Part shown: piece by piece, positions 52,161 through 64,000 of the stretch
Position numbering within the stretch: the first letter of the stretch is position 1
How the letters are laid out: each line of letters opens with the position of its first letter
Source: Microvelia longipes
Lineage: Eukaryota; Arthropoda; Insecta; Hemiptera; Veliidae
Direction of reading: 5' to 3'
DNA: 64,000 bases
Assembly (NCBI GenBank): GCA_018340805.1
Contig: JACMZG010001914.1
Span: 43,434,337-43,498,336 of the forward strand
Program-made: the position numbers and the translations under genes
Notes under the pieces: model-generated
Seen by the model: the letters and a program-made list of their open reading frames with translations, nothing else
What the model was told of the DNA's origin: nothing
Databases searched by the model: none

Positions 52161-52720
52161 ATGACAACAGGTTTTGTAGAGTTAAAATTAATAACTTTGT
52201 TTTTGAACCTTTTTATGTATCGTCTTGCATACATCAAGGTTCGGTCTTGGGACTGTCACTCTATTTAGTCTTTGTAAATTATGACAAAGACAACATATGA
52301 CATATTTACCTTCATTTATAAGCAACAACTATGCTCTCTTTGCAGATGATTTGAAAATATACTCATCTCTATCTGAAGATTTGTCAGCATATTAACTACA
52401 GTCTAATATCAATAGTATTCTCTCGTGATCACACCTTGATAAAATGCATCTCAATGACAGTAAAAGTGTTCATCTCTTATATGAGGTCAAAACCAGAGAT
52501 AATAAAACACTAAGTACAATGTTGCAAGAGAACCACTCTCACAAGTTGATTACGTTGAAAATCTAGGTGTCACTTTAGATTCAAAGCTTAATTTTGAAAT
52601 GCATGTTGGAAAAATCGCTACAAAGGCAATGAAATGTCTTGGCTAGGTCCATTTTATAACAAAGGAACTTTTGACTGATTGTAATATTAGTCTTTATAAA
52701 TTATTGGTCAAATAATTGTT
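52161..52720 (+). pseudogene. Non-LTR reverse-transcriptase fragment
   Basis: Reads SSCIHQGSVLG, NYALFADDLKIYSSLSED, LDKMHLNDSKS and VENLGVTLDSKLNFEMHVGK. FADD is the RT active site; frames are broken. Confidence 0.82.
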
Positions 52721-54997
52721 CAATGCTACATACATCTCATTGTATGTATATAAAGCGATGGAAATTCGCTAGATACGTGGCAAAATGCCATGTAAAAATG
52801 AATACTAAAACAACGATTGTGTGGACTTAAAAAGACCATAGCAAGGCGACGATAATTCACTAAATACATGGCAAAAAAACCATTAACAAAAAATAATAAT
52901 AAAACAACGCAGCCACAAAGCGACAGCATGGTGGCCCTAGGCTTTAAGCATCCCTGAGGGGGCTAGGCCTTGTAGCGGCTACCAGTCGACTTATTTCTGA
53001 CGGATAGCAAGATTTGAAACTCCTTGCAGAGTCGATCAACCCCTTAGCCCTACTAAACACTAAAGTTAAATAACTTAAATGGCATCATGTCAAAATAATT
53101 GATGTCAGGGGTTCTCAAAACTCCAGCTAAGAGGGTCATCTATCATCGAGCTAAATTTTGGTGTACCTTGTAACAGGAGTGTGTACATAATATTTCTTTC
53201 CTGAGATGCCCTATTGAGGTAGGAGTTAATTCATTAAATATTTTCATTCCTAATTATACAAAATAGCAGATTTTTTAAAAATTTAATTAATAAAAAATCA
53301 TGCCAGCGAAGCGAGCTCAAGAAAATTTAACAAGATTGTCATTGGACAGTTAAGAATTAAATTCTAGGTTGATTAATTTTAAAGTCTTCATTAATCAACC
53401 TAGAATTTAAGAAAATTTAGCTGTTTTTATTTGATTTTTTTCTACATTTATAAAAAAATAACCGGCGCCGCCTAAGCTACTTTCTTTTTCTTTAACTTTT
53501 CTTCATTTTTTTAACGTAATTATGACATCATTACAAATGAGTAAAAAGGAGATTTCTTTTTTTATAGATTATTTTGACAAAAGTTGAAGCATCTGGGATT
53601 TCATAGCTGCTTATCATGTTATCGATGGAGCTGAAACTATCAAATCCAAAAATATAGAAACTTGATGTTATAATAAATATTTAACACAAATAAATAGTAA
53701 ATAGTTTTGATAGATTATTAACACAACAGCTAAATTAATAAAATAAAAATGTATTCCATTTTATAATTGGCTTAGCACACAAAGGCTGAGTGCTGCATTT
53801 GAGCCGAGTAACTCGGCAAAAATTGTTACGATCAATTTGAGATGTATAAGACTAACATATGAGTAAATTTCATCTTATTATCAGCAGTAGTTCAATTTTT
53901 CTATTACATCAATTACTCTATTTTAATAAATGTTTAAAGTAGCAAATTGTATTACCTAATTAATCTGCATGAATATTGAGTACTTGCGTAACACAAAAAA
54001 ATAATTAATGTCTTTAAATCTGTAATTCAAGGTCTGTAGCAGCGTCATCAACCCTGATAAGCAAAAGTTGATCAAATATGTATACGGGTTTCTTAATTTT
54101 TTCTTAGTTTTGATGATTTACCTCCAAATTTTTTCTTGAAGTTATTTATTTTAATTAACTTTAGGATGTTTAAACTCCTAAAAAACCTTTTAAATAGGTT
54201 ATCAATAATGTTCTTGTTAATAGATGTTTAGGAACAAAAAACTGTAATTTCATCCCTAATAATATCTATATGAAGTACTTTAGATTTAGGCTCCACATAT
54301 ACTTAAACATGAAATATGACTCCAAATTATTAATATTACATTAAGCAAATAATGAAGTTATTGCTGAGCATTATTTCAAATGCATTTTAAAGTTATGAAT
54401 TGAGATTTTAAACAAATTATTACATAAATAGATATCAGAAGCATAGAACCATTAGACCAACTAGAGAGTATAGAGATATTTTTTGTTATAATTAAAAAAA
54501 ATTGTTAAATAATTAATTATTAATTTTTTTGTCGCAGTTTTTTAATATTACATTATTATGGATAAATTTAAATATATTTATTAAATGTTCTTTTTATAAA
54601 ATGTACAACATAATTTTACATGACTATATCTAGTAATCATAAAAAATAAAATAATACAGCATAGATTTCTCCAAAGAAAAAAAAAATATTCACATAAACA
54701 ACAGGAATGCTCTTTTTAAGTTAGTTTTATTTTTACTTATTTCCAATGATTTTATGAAAGTTATACACATTAGGAGTTAAAGGAGAGCTGCAAGTGGTGA
54801 GAAGCAAACACTACATCAAGGTATTGTCAGCTATGTAGTTAGGAATATTAATAACAGATAGCAGCACAGGTCTGAAATCCATTTTAAGTACTTTTTGACC
54901 CACCTTCATTTTAGTGATTGTCATGTTATTTGTTACTGTGTTCTGAAAGTCACCCATATTTCTTTTTACAATATTTATAGATAGAAACCAACAATTA
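52721..54997. other. Intergenic, mostly unassigned
   Basis: Contains a hairpin of gattaattttaaagtc / cttcattaatcaacc type near 53365-53405, a ccagcgaagcgagctc motif at 53303, and a piece resembling the 20.5-kb element near 54020-54200. No gene seen. Confidence 0.5.
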
Positions 54998-55388
54998 CAG
55001 TCTATCGTTTAGTTTAAAAATCTTGACAGGTCAGTTTAGACACCACCGATCCTTAAGAAAAAATATCCCTGCAAGAAGGGAGCGGGAAAAAACTATGTAA
55101 ACAAATCAGGTTATTTTACCCGTATTTTCTTGGCAATATTTTTTTACATTTCTTTTGTGTAGTTATTCAAATTATGATTAATTTGAAAGTAGTTTTCAAA
55201 ACGATGTAATCAAAAGAAGAACCACAAACAAAGCGAACGATTGGCGGGAAGAAGGTTTTTTCTCAACAGCGGTTAATGTAGCAGGGTTTTTTTCTCTCTT
55301 TAAGTGAGAGGTTGGCAGCGGCTTCTCTGATTGGTCAATCCCCAAAATACTAATGACCTTGGGGATTTTTAAACTAAATGATAGACTG
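54998..55388. mobile_element. TA-flanked MITE, family CAGTCTATCG (copy 3)
   Basis: Intact ends with TA at 54996-54997 and 55389-55390; collinear with 3751-4155. Confidence 0.88.
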
Positions 55389-55544
55389 TAGTTAGCATTG
55401 CTTATATTTACATCACAAACTAATGTTATTGTTTACTTTATTCAACTGAACTCTTAGTAGTGTTTCATACGACTGGATTGCAGGAGTCGTCAATACCTTT
55501 AATATTGATTACGTCCTATCCTACATGTTATGCATTTTGTCCTG

Positions 55545-55795
55545 CAGGCATGCATCATGTCCAGCTGTCATGCAGTCATGCATCGTTTCCTGCTGTCATG
55601 CATAGTGTCCTGTAGTCATGCATCATGTCCAGCTGTCATGCATCATGTCCTGCAGTCATGCATAGTGTCCTGTAGTCTGCATAGTGTCCAGTCATGCATC
55701 ATGTCCATGCAGCATCATGTCCTGCAGTCATGCATAGTGTCCTGTAGTCATGCATAGTGTCCTGTAGTCATGCATCATGTCCAGCAGTCATGCAT
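55545..55795. repeat. ~20-bp minisatellite (catgcatcatgtcctgcagt)
   Basis: About 12 units; the open frame here is a repeat artefact. Confidence 0.92.
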
Positions 55796-57057
55796 CACAT
55801 GACTCACCACTTTTATTTAACAACATCAAAATCAATGAAAAAAAGTCTCAATTAATTTATTGAACAAATCATTCAAATAAGTAAAAAATGTAATTAAGAG
55901 TATTCCTGCATAAATTAAAATTATATTAATACAAAATAACCCTAAACATTTATAAATATAACGTAGAAAAGTATGAAAAAAAGAAAAGGGAAAAACAGTT
56001 TACATCTCTCTATATAATATACCTGATACAAAATTACACATAACTAATAACTTAGAAAACTTGCTTTTATATGAGATACTATGAGCTGGAGGCGATTGCT
56101 CAGACTAAACATATGAATCCAACAGAAGCAGAGCACAGGAGCATTCCATGTTAATCCTATCCATCGCTTGTGCATATGTAAGCAGCAGTGTAAGCTGCTC
56201 TATCAACAATAGTCAAGTTACTGACAAAAATTAATCTCTGCATAAATGTCAAATCTTTCTATTAATACCATTTTTCTCTTGCTAGAAATAACTTACATTT
56301 TTCAATTAATAATAAATAAAAAGTCCCTCCACAAAAACAAAACTAGGTAAAACAGGACCTCTGATGACATATCTTCAGTGCCGAGTCGGTAAGTCTGACT
56401 GCGATGTAAAATAAATAAAAACACATAGACTTAGTCTTCTTTGTTTTTACATCTCAATGATTTGTGCCAATGATGACATCTTTGTGTGTTGCAAGAGCTT
56501 TGTCAATTAAGTTTGGTTTTTGTGGAGACTTCATATTTTGCATTAATTTTCATAAAATATTTCTAGTTCAAAGCAAAATACGAACTAATGACAGCCAACA
56601 TATATAACTTAAACTTTGCAGGATTTAAGCCTGGTTCAACTTAGTCGGTTTTGAAATACAGGTATAATTTAAGAAGTAAAATTTAAAACACACTTCACCT
56701 CTATTGTAAGCTTCAAAAGGTAGAAACAGGGCTTTAAATAAACAGAAAAAAATATGAAGACCAATGAAAGACCTGGAGTTACAGGCCTTAGAGATAAAAA
56801 ATCAGAGAAAAATGGTGATCTGAAAATAAAACTTCGGTCAAAATTCATACATAACCTGGAAAATCTATTGTTGATCATATTAACATGGGAGGCAATGTCA
56901 GAATTAACAACTTTTAAAGAGTACAGACGTACTTAACTATAACTAAAAGAAGTTACTATGATACAGCTATCCACTCTGGTTCCGCTTGGATTAGATAATG
57001 TTTAACCACAAGTATCTCATAAAAAACATTTCTAAAAAAAATCTCCCAAATAATCAA
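55796..57057. other. Intergenic; one fold-back MITE at about 56317-56532
   Basis: Ends aaaaagtccctccacaaaaac and gtttggtttttgtggagactt are inverted and resemble the aagtctctccacaaaa ends at 8747 and 58517. Otherwise nothing recognised. Confidence 0.5.
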
Positions 57058-57063
57058 TTTATT
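57058..57063 (-). other. Candidate polyadenylation signal of the ZNF706 homologue
   Basis: AATAAA on minus, about 195 nt past the stop codon. Confidence 0.4.
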
Positions 57064-57256
57064 ATTTTTTATATTTTTATGAACTTATTATTAAATTTAA
57101 TGAAAGGGAGGTTATAGTAGAGTTCTAATGAAGGGGTCATAAGCGATGCTTGGATAAATATGAATCACAATGAGAACTATGACTAATGGTATCTAGAGAG
57201 AATGCGACATCCAGTCCAATCAGGCAATGTACATTAAAAACACATCTTAGTGAGAG

Positions 57257-57346
57257 TCAGACATTTTTAAGATCTTCTGGTAGTTCAGTTTTAGGATGCT
57301 TATTCTCAAAATGTTGCTTATACGTCTTAGGATCCGGCATCTGTGC
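57257..57346 (-). CDS. ZNF706: ZNF706 homologue, terminal coding exon
   Basis: Acceptor gtctgcag; 29 codons (AQMPDPKTYKQHFENKHPK to DLKNV) and TGA at 57259-57257. Confidence 0.95.
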   Translation of the reverse strand, partial: AQMPDPKTYKQHFENKHPKTELPEDLKNV

Positions 57347-60047
57347 CTGCAGACAAGCAATAAACAATATTACAACAATAATAAGTACAGTCTAAGATTT
57401 ATAACTAATATATAAACATTTTCGCAAACAAATATGATAATAAAACAATGTAAATATGCATTAACATAATTAAATGCTCGGACTTGCAAAATTATTTCAT
57501 TGTATAAATAAATAAATATTTTATTTCTCCAAAATAAAAACATGTATACAAATCATGATATTGTTATAATTATAAATTAAAGTTTTTTCCTACTATAAAA
57601 ATGTCTAGGGTTAGGTATATATATATAAACCTGACCACCCCCCCGGAATTAATAAAACCATTCCAGTTAAATTATTGGTAAATAACGGGAAATTTAAAAA
57701 TATGCTAAGGGAACAACAAATTTTGAGTAGGGTATCCTTTTTTCAATATTTTTGAGGACTCTGAGTAGAATGAAACTAGACTGGAGTCAATTCGAATAAT
57801 AAAACGCAGAGCCTTGGGTCGGAGTCTTACTTCCTGAGGATCTTTTTAATATATATTTTTACTTAAACAAAATAATTGTGGTGTGGTGGTGTGCAGGCCA
57901 GTAGAATGTTTGCTTTCTACCCGCCTGGGCACCAATGCAGTTCTTACTCAGTTTTTTCATTTTATGCTTCGTAGTGGCAACAGTATCACTTTTATTTGCC
58001 TGATAATTTGCAAGGAATTATCAAATGAAATCCGCTGAAACTTACTGTTGTTCAGCATAAACTGAACTTTGCATTTTACAAGGGCAATAATAATTTTGAG
58101 CAACCTATTGTATAATTCAGAGACAAGTAACAGTGCTACTGTTGCAACTATAAAGGGAAAACCTGCAACATTAAACATTCCCGACGAAATTCACCAGGCA
58201 TGAGCAACAGCGCCCAACAATTTTTTTATTTAATGGCTGAGACAGAGGTAATCATTAGTACGTTCACACACACTTCTAGATCCACTGATCGCATAGAATA
58301 CAATCTCTCAATTTGGTAATATTAGCTGTATGAACCATGCGGAATAGATCCCATCGCATACGCTAGAACTAGGGAGGTGGAATCTAAATGGATCCCCCGA
58401 TACGCTGAATGTACCATTAGAGACTATCATATTTAACAGATAACCTTCTCGTCAAACTTTTATTTCACTTCTATATAACCGTTTTTGATCAAATAACTTT
58501 TGGAATATTATTTTTTTAAATAATAAAAGAAAGGAAGTCTCTCCACAAAACAAAACTTTATTGGCAAAGCGCTTTCAACCTAACTAGAGGCCATCATCAG
58601 TAATTTTTTTTTTCATTTATCATTTTATTTTATTCATTATTTGATTTCGTTATTATTTGTTTATTTATGTTTACGTACATATTTTATCTCCAATGTATTT
58701 TATTCATTATGCTTTATTTATGTTTATATTTATTTATTTAGTTTTATTTATTGTATTTTTATTTTTTCACTTTATTTATTCTATTGTAACTTGTTTGTTA
58801 GGTTCTGCACTGATGATGGCCTCTAGTTAGGTTGAAAGCGCTTTGCCAATAAAGTTTTGTTTTGTGGAGAGACTTCCTTTCTTTTATTATTTATGATGAA
58901 CTCCATTCACTCTCATTCTAGTAGTATATATTATTTTTTTAGTTGTAACTTTATTATTATGCAAAGAAATCACAATTTAATTGAATATATTTTTGTTTTA
59001 AACTTTCTTATAACCAAAAGTGAACCTTCACTATAAAAGACACCATGTTTTGGCGGGATCAGTTATCACATAATCTCACTTGATCGACTTAACAAATACG
59101 CTGTAAGAACCGTGAAGTTAGTTGACCGTATTGCATATGTATGCAATATGATCGCCTGTTAAATACGCTGCGTGTACGTAGTAAGTATAAATAAAAATTC
59201 ATTCTTCATAATTTTAGGACATCCTTATGGATTAGCTAGGGAGGTACAATAATGTATTAGTGGGGATCAAGATGTTTAGGCAGTATTATGGCTGCCGTTT
59301 TAAATTATGATGCATATTTGTGGTCTTTCTATGAATACCTACAATTTATTTCAAAAATATTTTAAATGTAAAAAACGCAAGATGTGAATGTAAAGACATA
59401 GGTGGTTAAATTTTTTTTTTTTTTAAATTAAAAAGTTGTACATGTGTACCAAAATCTCAAGCTTTTATAGTTCCTCTAGTAATTTGCAATTATTAACTTA
59501 TCTTATAATTTACTATCTTAATCTTTTATTTTATTACCTAATCCAAACTATTTTATCTTCTCACTTACTGTTGAGATATGTAGAGGCCACAATATGGTAA
59601 TGGTTAAGAGGAAAAATTATTGATAAAATAATGCATACTGGTGATGATAACAGGAGGGTTTGCTCAAACAGTGCAATTTAACATTTATTTGTGATTTGAG
59701 CTGCAAATGTAACACCTGTTGCGTGATCAAATAATTGAACAATAACAGTAATTTACTTCGAACGGCATAAATAAGCGTGAAATTGCTTAGAAATACCAAC
59801 TTTCACTGTGAGCTTGTGACACAGAAATAGATGGGTACAAAAGACAAATCATACATTGTAATCGTCCATAAATAAACACAATGAAGAATAAGTAAATATT
59901 TACCTTGCAAACAGCGCAGGAGAAGACGAGAGCTTTTTGCGCTGCTTTCTTCTGATCGTTAGCATTGTGGCCTTGTTGCTTTTTCATTTTAGACTGTTTG
60001 TCAGCATTTTTGGCTTGGGATTGAATTTTCTGATGACCGCGAGCCAT
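57257..60047 (-). CDS. ZNF706: ZNF706-like small zinc-finger protein (77 aa, two coding exons)
   Basis: Exons 59904-60047 and 57257-57346 join in phase 0. The protein starts MARGHQKIQSQAKNADK, continues with KKAAQKALVFSCAVCK and AQMPDPKTYKQHFENKHPK, and ends PEDLKNV. C44, C47, H60 and H65 form a single C2H2-type finger; the N-terminus is basic (4F5/SERF-like). Human ZNF706 is 76 residues with the same layout. In mammals it is reported as a regulator of pluripotency genes and of protein aggregation; the insect role is unknown. The acceptor just before the ATG (gttgcag|AA) implies a non-coding 5' exon. Confidence 0.95.
57347..58258. other. ZNF706 intron segment, nothing recognised
   Basis: AT-rich; no exon, RNA gene or terminal repeats noted. 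Confidence 0.5.
58261..59178. mobile_element. DNA element, CGTTCACACA ends, copy 2, with nested insertion
   Basis: Inverse of 32038-32522. Flanked by the 5-bp TAGTA at 58256-58260 and 59179-59183. Interrupted at 58517-58893 by a fold-back element. In the ZNF706 intron. Confidence 0.75.
58517..58893. mobile_element. Fold-back element with CTGATGA...GAAA arms (copy 2)
   Basis: Perfect-looking ~80-bp arms: aagtctctccacaaaac, tttattggcaaagcgc, tttcaacctaactagaggcc and atcatcag, facing complements. A low-complexity ttatttat loop lies between. Confidence 0.85.
59180..59903. other. ZNF706 intron segment, nothing recognised
   Basis: AT-rich, up to the exon 1 donor at 59903. Confidence 0.5.
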
Positions 60048-60049
60048 TT
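59904..60049 (-). CDS. ZNF706: ZNF706 homologue, first coding exon
   Basis: ATG at 60047, acceptor gttgcag two bases upstream, donor TGCAAG|gtaaat. 48 codons, MARGHQKIQSQAKNADK to CAVCK. Confidence 0.95.
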
Positions 60050-60443
60050 CTGCAACAATAATACACTATAGTTGAAACATAAAAAGGAATTTATAAAAAA
60101 CTAAAAGAAAGATAGTGTTTCGAAGAAAAACCACTATCAAGAAATCGACCTAAAAACCTATTTCGGACTCGTTTAACCCATCCAAACCAACAATATATGG
60201 TATAATATTTGTTTGAACAGAAAAAGTGTCTCACCTTACGCTAAATAAATTTAAAAATTGTGCGACGCCAGAAATATTCGAAGCAAATCGAATGAGAACA
60301 ACAATCCGAGTTTAAGGTCACCTGCCGCCATACTGCTTATCCATGGATGTTTCAGCAGATATAGATACAAACGATGAATTCTTTTTGTTCGAAATGTCAT
60401 AAAATAACTAGAAATAAAAAGGATTGATTTGCCCGGCAATGTA
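60050..60443. other. Upstream of ZNF706 homologue; likely holds the non-coding exon
   Basis: A good minus-strand donor AGCGTAAG|gtgaga near 60234 could end a 5' UTR exon. No coding content. Confidence 0.4.
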
Positions 60444-61029
60444 GTAAGTAGTAGTAGTAATAATATAGGGGGAGTGGTAGTGTAACTACCAGGCAAGTAG
60501 GCCACGTTGTTGAGCCCTTTTTGCCAGCTCCCTAAGAAAGTGTTCTACTCCTTTTGATTTCAAGTTTAGGTATATTTCATCCAATCTAAACAGAAGAGCC
60601 GTGGATTTCTATGGTTCCTCTCATGCCTTTTTTTCAAGCAACATACATATTTTTACTGACTCTTATAGTCTAGTGAAAACTAGGAACAACACGTGCCCTC
60701 GCTGTTAAACCAACCTCCATACACTTTAAACTACAAGGCTGACACTATAGTATTATATTGAATCTACTGTGAGGGTCCTAAATTTTGCCTTTACCCAGTT
60801 TCATTTAGGGTATGGAATCTTTAACGAGTACCTGAACGCACAGGCTCGAGACCACCAGCTTTATGTCCCTTTTGAAGGTCGTGGTACGCAGAATTTTTAT
60901 CCCTCTCATAAAAATCCCAGAGGCCGTGCTGGGATTGAACCCATGGCTAATAAACTCGTAAGTTTGAAGTCCATTCATCAGTGTATAGGCCGCTACCTTA
61001 GCCACTACACCACGGGTGACTCTCTTACG
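60444..61029 (-). mobile_element. tRNA-derived SINE, family B, copy 2
   Basis: Collinear with 17027-17593. Duplications CCCGGCAATGTA at 60432-60443 and CCCGACAATGTA at 61030-61041 (one mismatch). tRNA-like head at the right. Confidence 0.88.
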
Positions 61030-61041
61030 CCCGACAATGTA

Positions 61042-61600
61042 AAGATTACCATACTATCACAGAACAGAAAAATTCAAGTATAGGACATCAAAATAGACAA
61101 AATTATTGTATAAACGCATACCAATGATAGGAAAGTTTTAAGAGAAATTTTCAATTTATTTTATTAGCGAGGATGCCAAAACGCATTACACTTGTGCACG
61201 ATCGGTCAGCGATCCGAGCGGTAAAACTTTTCAGGCGTTGTGTCCATAGGATAAAAGTACTACTAGGTTGTGTCAATGTGCTTCATCTTAAAATGTATTT
61301 GAAGACTAGTAGTAGGCACAAAAAAACGGGTATCAGGTACCTCGAAATTTTCCTCATCCTCTCTATTTTGGACTCGCTTTGCTCTTCCTCAGAATATACA
61401 ACTAGCAAAATGTATACTGAAACAAATATTCTAACTGAAATTACTTGTCCTCAGTAGTTTTATTTCCAGCTGACACCCATCCAGCCTCTGTCCTCGCTCG
61501 ATACTGCTTAACTTTATGACCCAATAAATTTATTTATTTTTGTAACAACGAGCTAATCGTAAATCCGTGGAATACGACTTTCTAACCTCTGTAGTTAAGA
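61042..61600. other. Unassigned, no gene
   Basis: Contains actcgctttgctcttcctc near 61372, a degraded form of the GAGCGAAGCGAG motif; otherwise nothing recognised. Confidence 0.45.
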
Positions 61601-61604
61601 CTCT

Positions 61605-63795
61605 ATTCTACCTGGGATGTACTGTAGTGTGGTGGATATACGACTTTTACTCTTTACCTGGATGTACTGTAGTCGTGGTGGATATACGACTTTTAGTCTA
61701 TTTCACCTGGGATGTACTGTAGTCGTGGTGGATATACGACTTTTAAGTCTATTCTACCTGGTATGTACTGTAGTCGTGGTGGATATACGACTTTTAAGTC
61801 TATTCTACCTGGGATGTACTGTAGTCGTGGTGGATATACGACTTTTAAGTCTATTCTACCTGGGATGTACTGTAGTCGTGTGGATATACGACTTTTAAGT
61901 CTATTCTACCTGGTATGTACTGTAGTCGTTGGTGGATATTTTTAAGTCGTGTACTGTAGTCGTGGTGGATATACGACTTTTAAGTCTATTCTACCTGGAT
62001 GTACTGTAGTGTGGTGGATATACTTTTAAGTCTATTCGACCAGGGATGTACGGTGTCGTGGTGGATATACGACTTTTAAGTTCTATTCTACTGGGATGTA
62101 CTTGTAGTCGTGGTGGATATACACTTTTAAGTCTATTCTACCTGGAATGTACTGTAGTCGTGGTGGATATACGAACCTTTTTAGTCTATTTACCTGGATG
62201 TACTGTAGTCGTGGTGGATATACGACTTTTAAGTCTATTCTACCTGGGAATGTATGTAGTCGTGGTGGATATACGACTTTTTAGTCTATTATACCTGGGA
62301 TGTACTGTATCGTGGTGGATATACGACTTTTAGTCTATTCTACCTGGGGATGTACTGTAGTCGTGGTGGATTACAACTTTTTAGTCTATTATACTAGGAT
62401 GTACTGTAGTCGTGGTGGATATACGACTTTTAAGTCTATTCTACCTGGGATGTACTGTAGTCGGTGGATGGATACATAAGTCTGGTGTATACCGGTGTAT
62501 TGTAGGTGGTAGATATACAACTTTTAGTCTATTCTCCCTAGGATGTATTGTAGTCGTGGTAGATATACAACTTTTTAGTCTATTTTCCCTGGGATGTATT
62601 GTAGTCGTGGTGGATATATGACTTTTTAGTCTATTTCCCTGGGATGTATTGTAGTCGTGTTGGATATATGACTTTTAGTCTATTCTACCTGGGATTACTG
62701 TAGTGTGGTGGATATATGACTTTTAGTCTATTCTACCTGGGATGTACTGTAGTTTTGGTGGATATACGACTTTTTAGTCTATTCTCCTGGGATGTATTGT
62801 AGTCGTGGTGATATATGACTTTTTAGTCTATTCTACCTGGGATGTATTGGTGTCGTGGTGATATATGACTTTTTAGTCTATGTGGATATTGACTTTTAGT
62901 CCCCTTTTTAGTCTCCCTGGATGTATGTAGTTGTGGTGGATATATGACTTTTTAGTCTATTTTCCCTGGGATGTATTGTAGTCATGGTGGATATATGACT
63001 TTTTAGTCTATTCTCCCTGGGATGTATTGTAGTCGTGGTGGATATATGACTTTTTAGTCTATTCTCCCTGGGATGTATTGTAGTTGTGGTGGATATATGA
63101 CTTTTTAGTCTATTTTCCCTGGGATGTATTGTAGTTGTGGTGGATATATGACTTTTTAGTCTATTTTCCCTGGGATGTATTGTAGTCATGGTGGATATAT
63201 GACTTTTTAGTCTATTCTCCCTGGGATGTATTGTAGTCGTGGTGGATATATGACTTTTTAGGTCTTTTTCCCTGGGATGTATTGTAGTCGTGGTGGATAT
63301 TGACTTTTTAGTCTATTCTCCCTGGGATGTATTGTAGTTGTGGTGGATATATGACTTTTTAGTCTATTTTCCCTGGGATGTATTGTAGTCGTGGTGGATA
63401 TACGACTTTTTAGTCTATTCTACCTGGGATGTACTGTAGTTGTGGTGGATATACGACTTTTTAGTCTATTCTCCCTGGGATGTATTGTAGTCGTGGTGGA
63501 TATACGAGTTTTAGTCTATTCTACCTGGGATGTACTGTAGTCTTGATGGATATACGACTTTTTAGTCTATTCTACTTAGGATGTACTGTAGTCGTTTAGT
63601 CTATTCTACCCAGGATGTACTGTAGTCGTGGTGGATATACGACTTTTTTAGTCTATTCTACCTAGGATGTACTGCAGTCGTGGTGGATATACGACTTTTT
63701 AGTTTATTCTACCTGGAATGTACTGTAATCGTGGTGGATATTTGACTTTTTAGTCTATTCTACCTGGGATGTACTGTAGTTGTGGTGGAACGAAA
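61605..63795. repeat. ~51-bp minisatellite, about 2.2 kb
   Basis: About 43 units of gggatgtactgtagtcgtgg, tggatatacgactttt and agtctattctacct. Variants sort along the array (tactg/tacgac at both ends, tattg/tatgac in the middle). Spurious frames occur on both strands. Confidence 0.95.
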
Positions 63796-64000
63796 CTTCT
63801 TATTACATACGAAAGAATAATATGTAAAATTATTACATATATTACATATATACTATATGTTCAGACTTTCTGTCTGTACGTTTTGCAGCACTTAAAAAAT
63901 TCTGACAAGGAGAATTTTCTTTAAAATGCGCACTTGCGTGCTTATCAATCTAATATTCAATGACCTGAGCAGTAGCGTCACAACTTGTCATTTAATTTGT

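Noticed and set aside
57957..58178. 73-codon ORF with a hydrophobic N-terminus on minus
   Set aside because: No homology I recognise, no conserved partner exon, lies in the ZNF706 intron.
61617..63189. ORFs of about 70-95 codons on both strands
   Set aside because: All arise from the 51-bp minisatellite.

Overview
The window is AT-rich, intron-rich and repeat-dense animal nuclear DNA. Spliced genes, tRNA-derived SINEs, non-LTR retrotransposon remnants, mariner/hAT-type elements and many minisatellites point to an arthropod, most likely an insect. A hemipteran is only a guess. There is no bacterial-type gene organisation. All gene calls come from my own reading of exon translations, splice sites and phase continuity.

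Three protein-coding genes are supported. (1) 199-2856, + strand: the last three coding exons of METTL14, the RNA-binding partner of METTL3 in the m6A writer; the gene starts before the window. (2) 7078-48215, - strand: an M13 (neprilysin/endothelin-converting-enzyme type) membrane zinc metallopeptidase in 18 proposed exons (about 979 residues). The phases of all 18 agree; the ectodomain exons are certain and the two most 5' exons are probable. (3) 57257-60049, - strand: a two-coding-exon homologue of the small zinc-finger protein ZNF706 (77 residues). METTL14 and the peptidase gene are tail to tail, about 4.2 kb apart; the peptidase and ZNF706 genes are in tandem.

Most other sequence is repeats. 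They include a mariner-type element with an internal inversion (17799-19919) and two tRNA-derived SINE families with clear target-site duplications (16152, 47405; 17027, 60444). There are four non-LTR reverse-transcriptase fragments, two hAT-like MITEs with 8-bp duplications (23428, 49838), TA-flanked MITEs (3751, 5817, 54998), long fold-back elements, and large minisatellites (4.5, 25.1, 26.5, 38.8, 41.7, 42.9, 44.8-46.5 and 61.6-63.8 kb).

The most interesting system is a dispersed palindromic repeat family (9309, 11166, 33043, 37193, 46597, 51503). It has 12-bp target-site duplications, occurs as single or double units, and carries a hammerhead-ribozyme core at or near the apex of its palindrome. 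It resembles the retrozymes described in plants and animals. One of these palindromes, together with a second palindromic element, sits exactly on the symmetry axes of a triplication (inverted middle copy) of the peptidase exon that encodes the third zinc ligand (9.3-12.4 kb). That structure is either a recent fold-back rearrangement or an assembly artefact.
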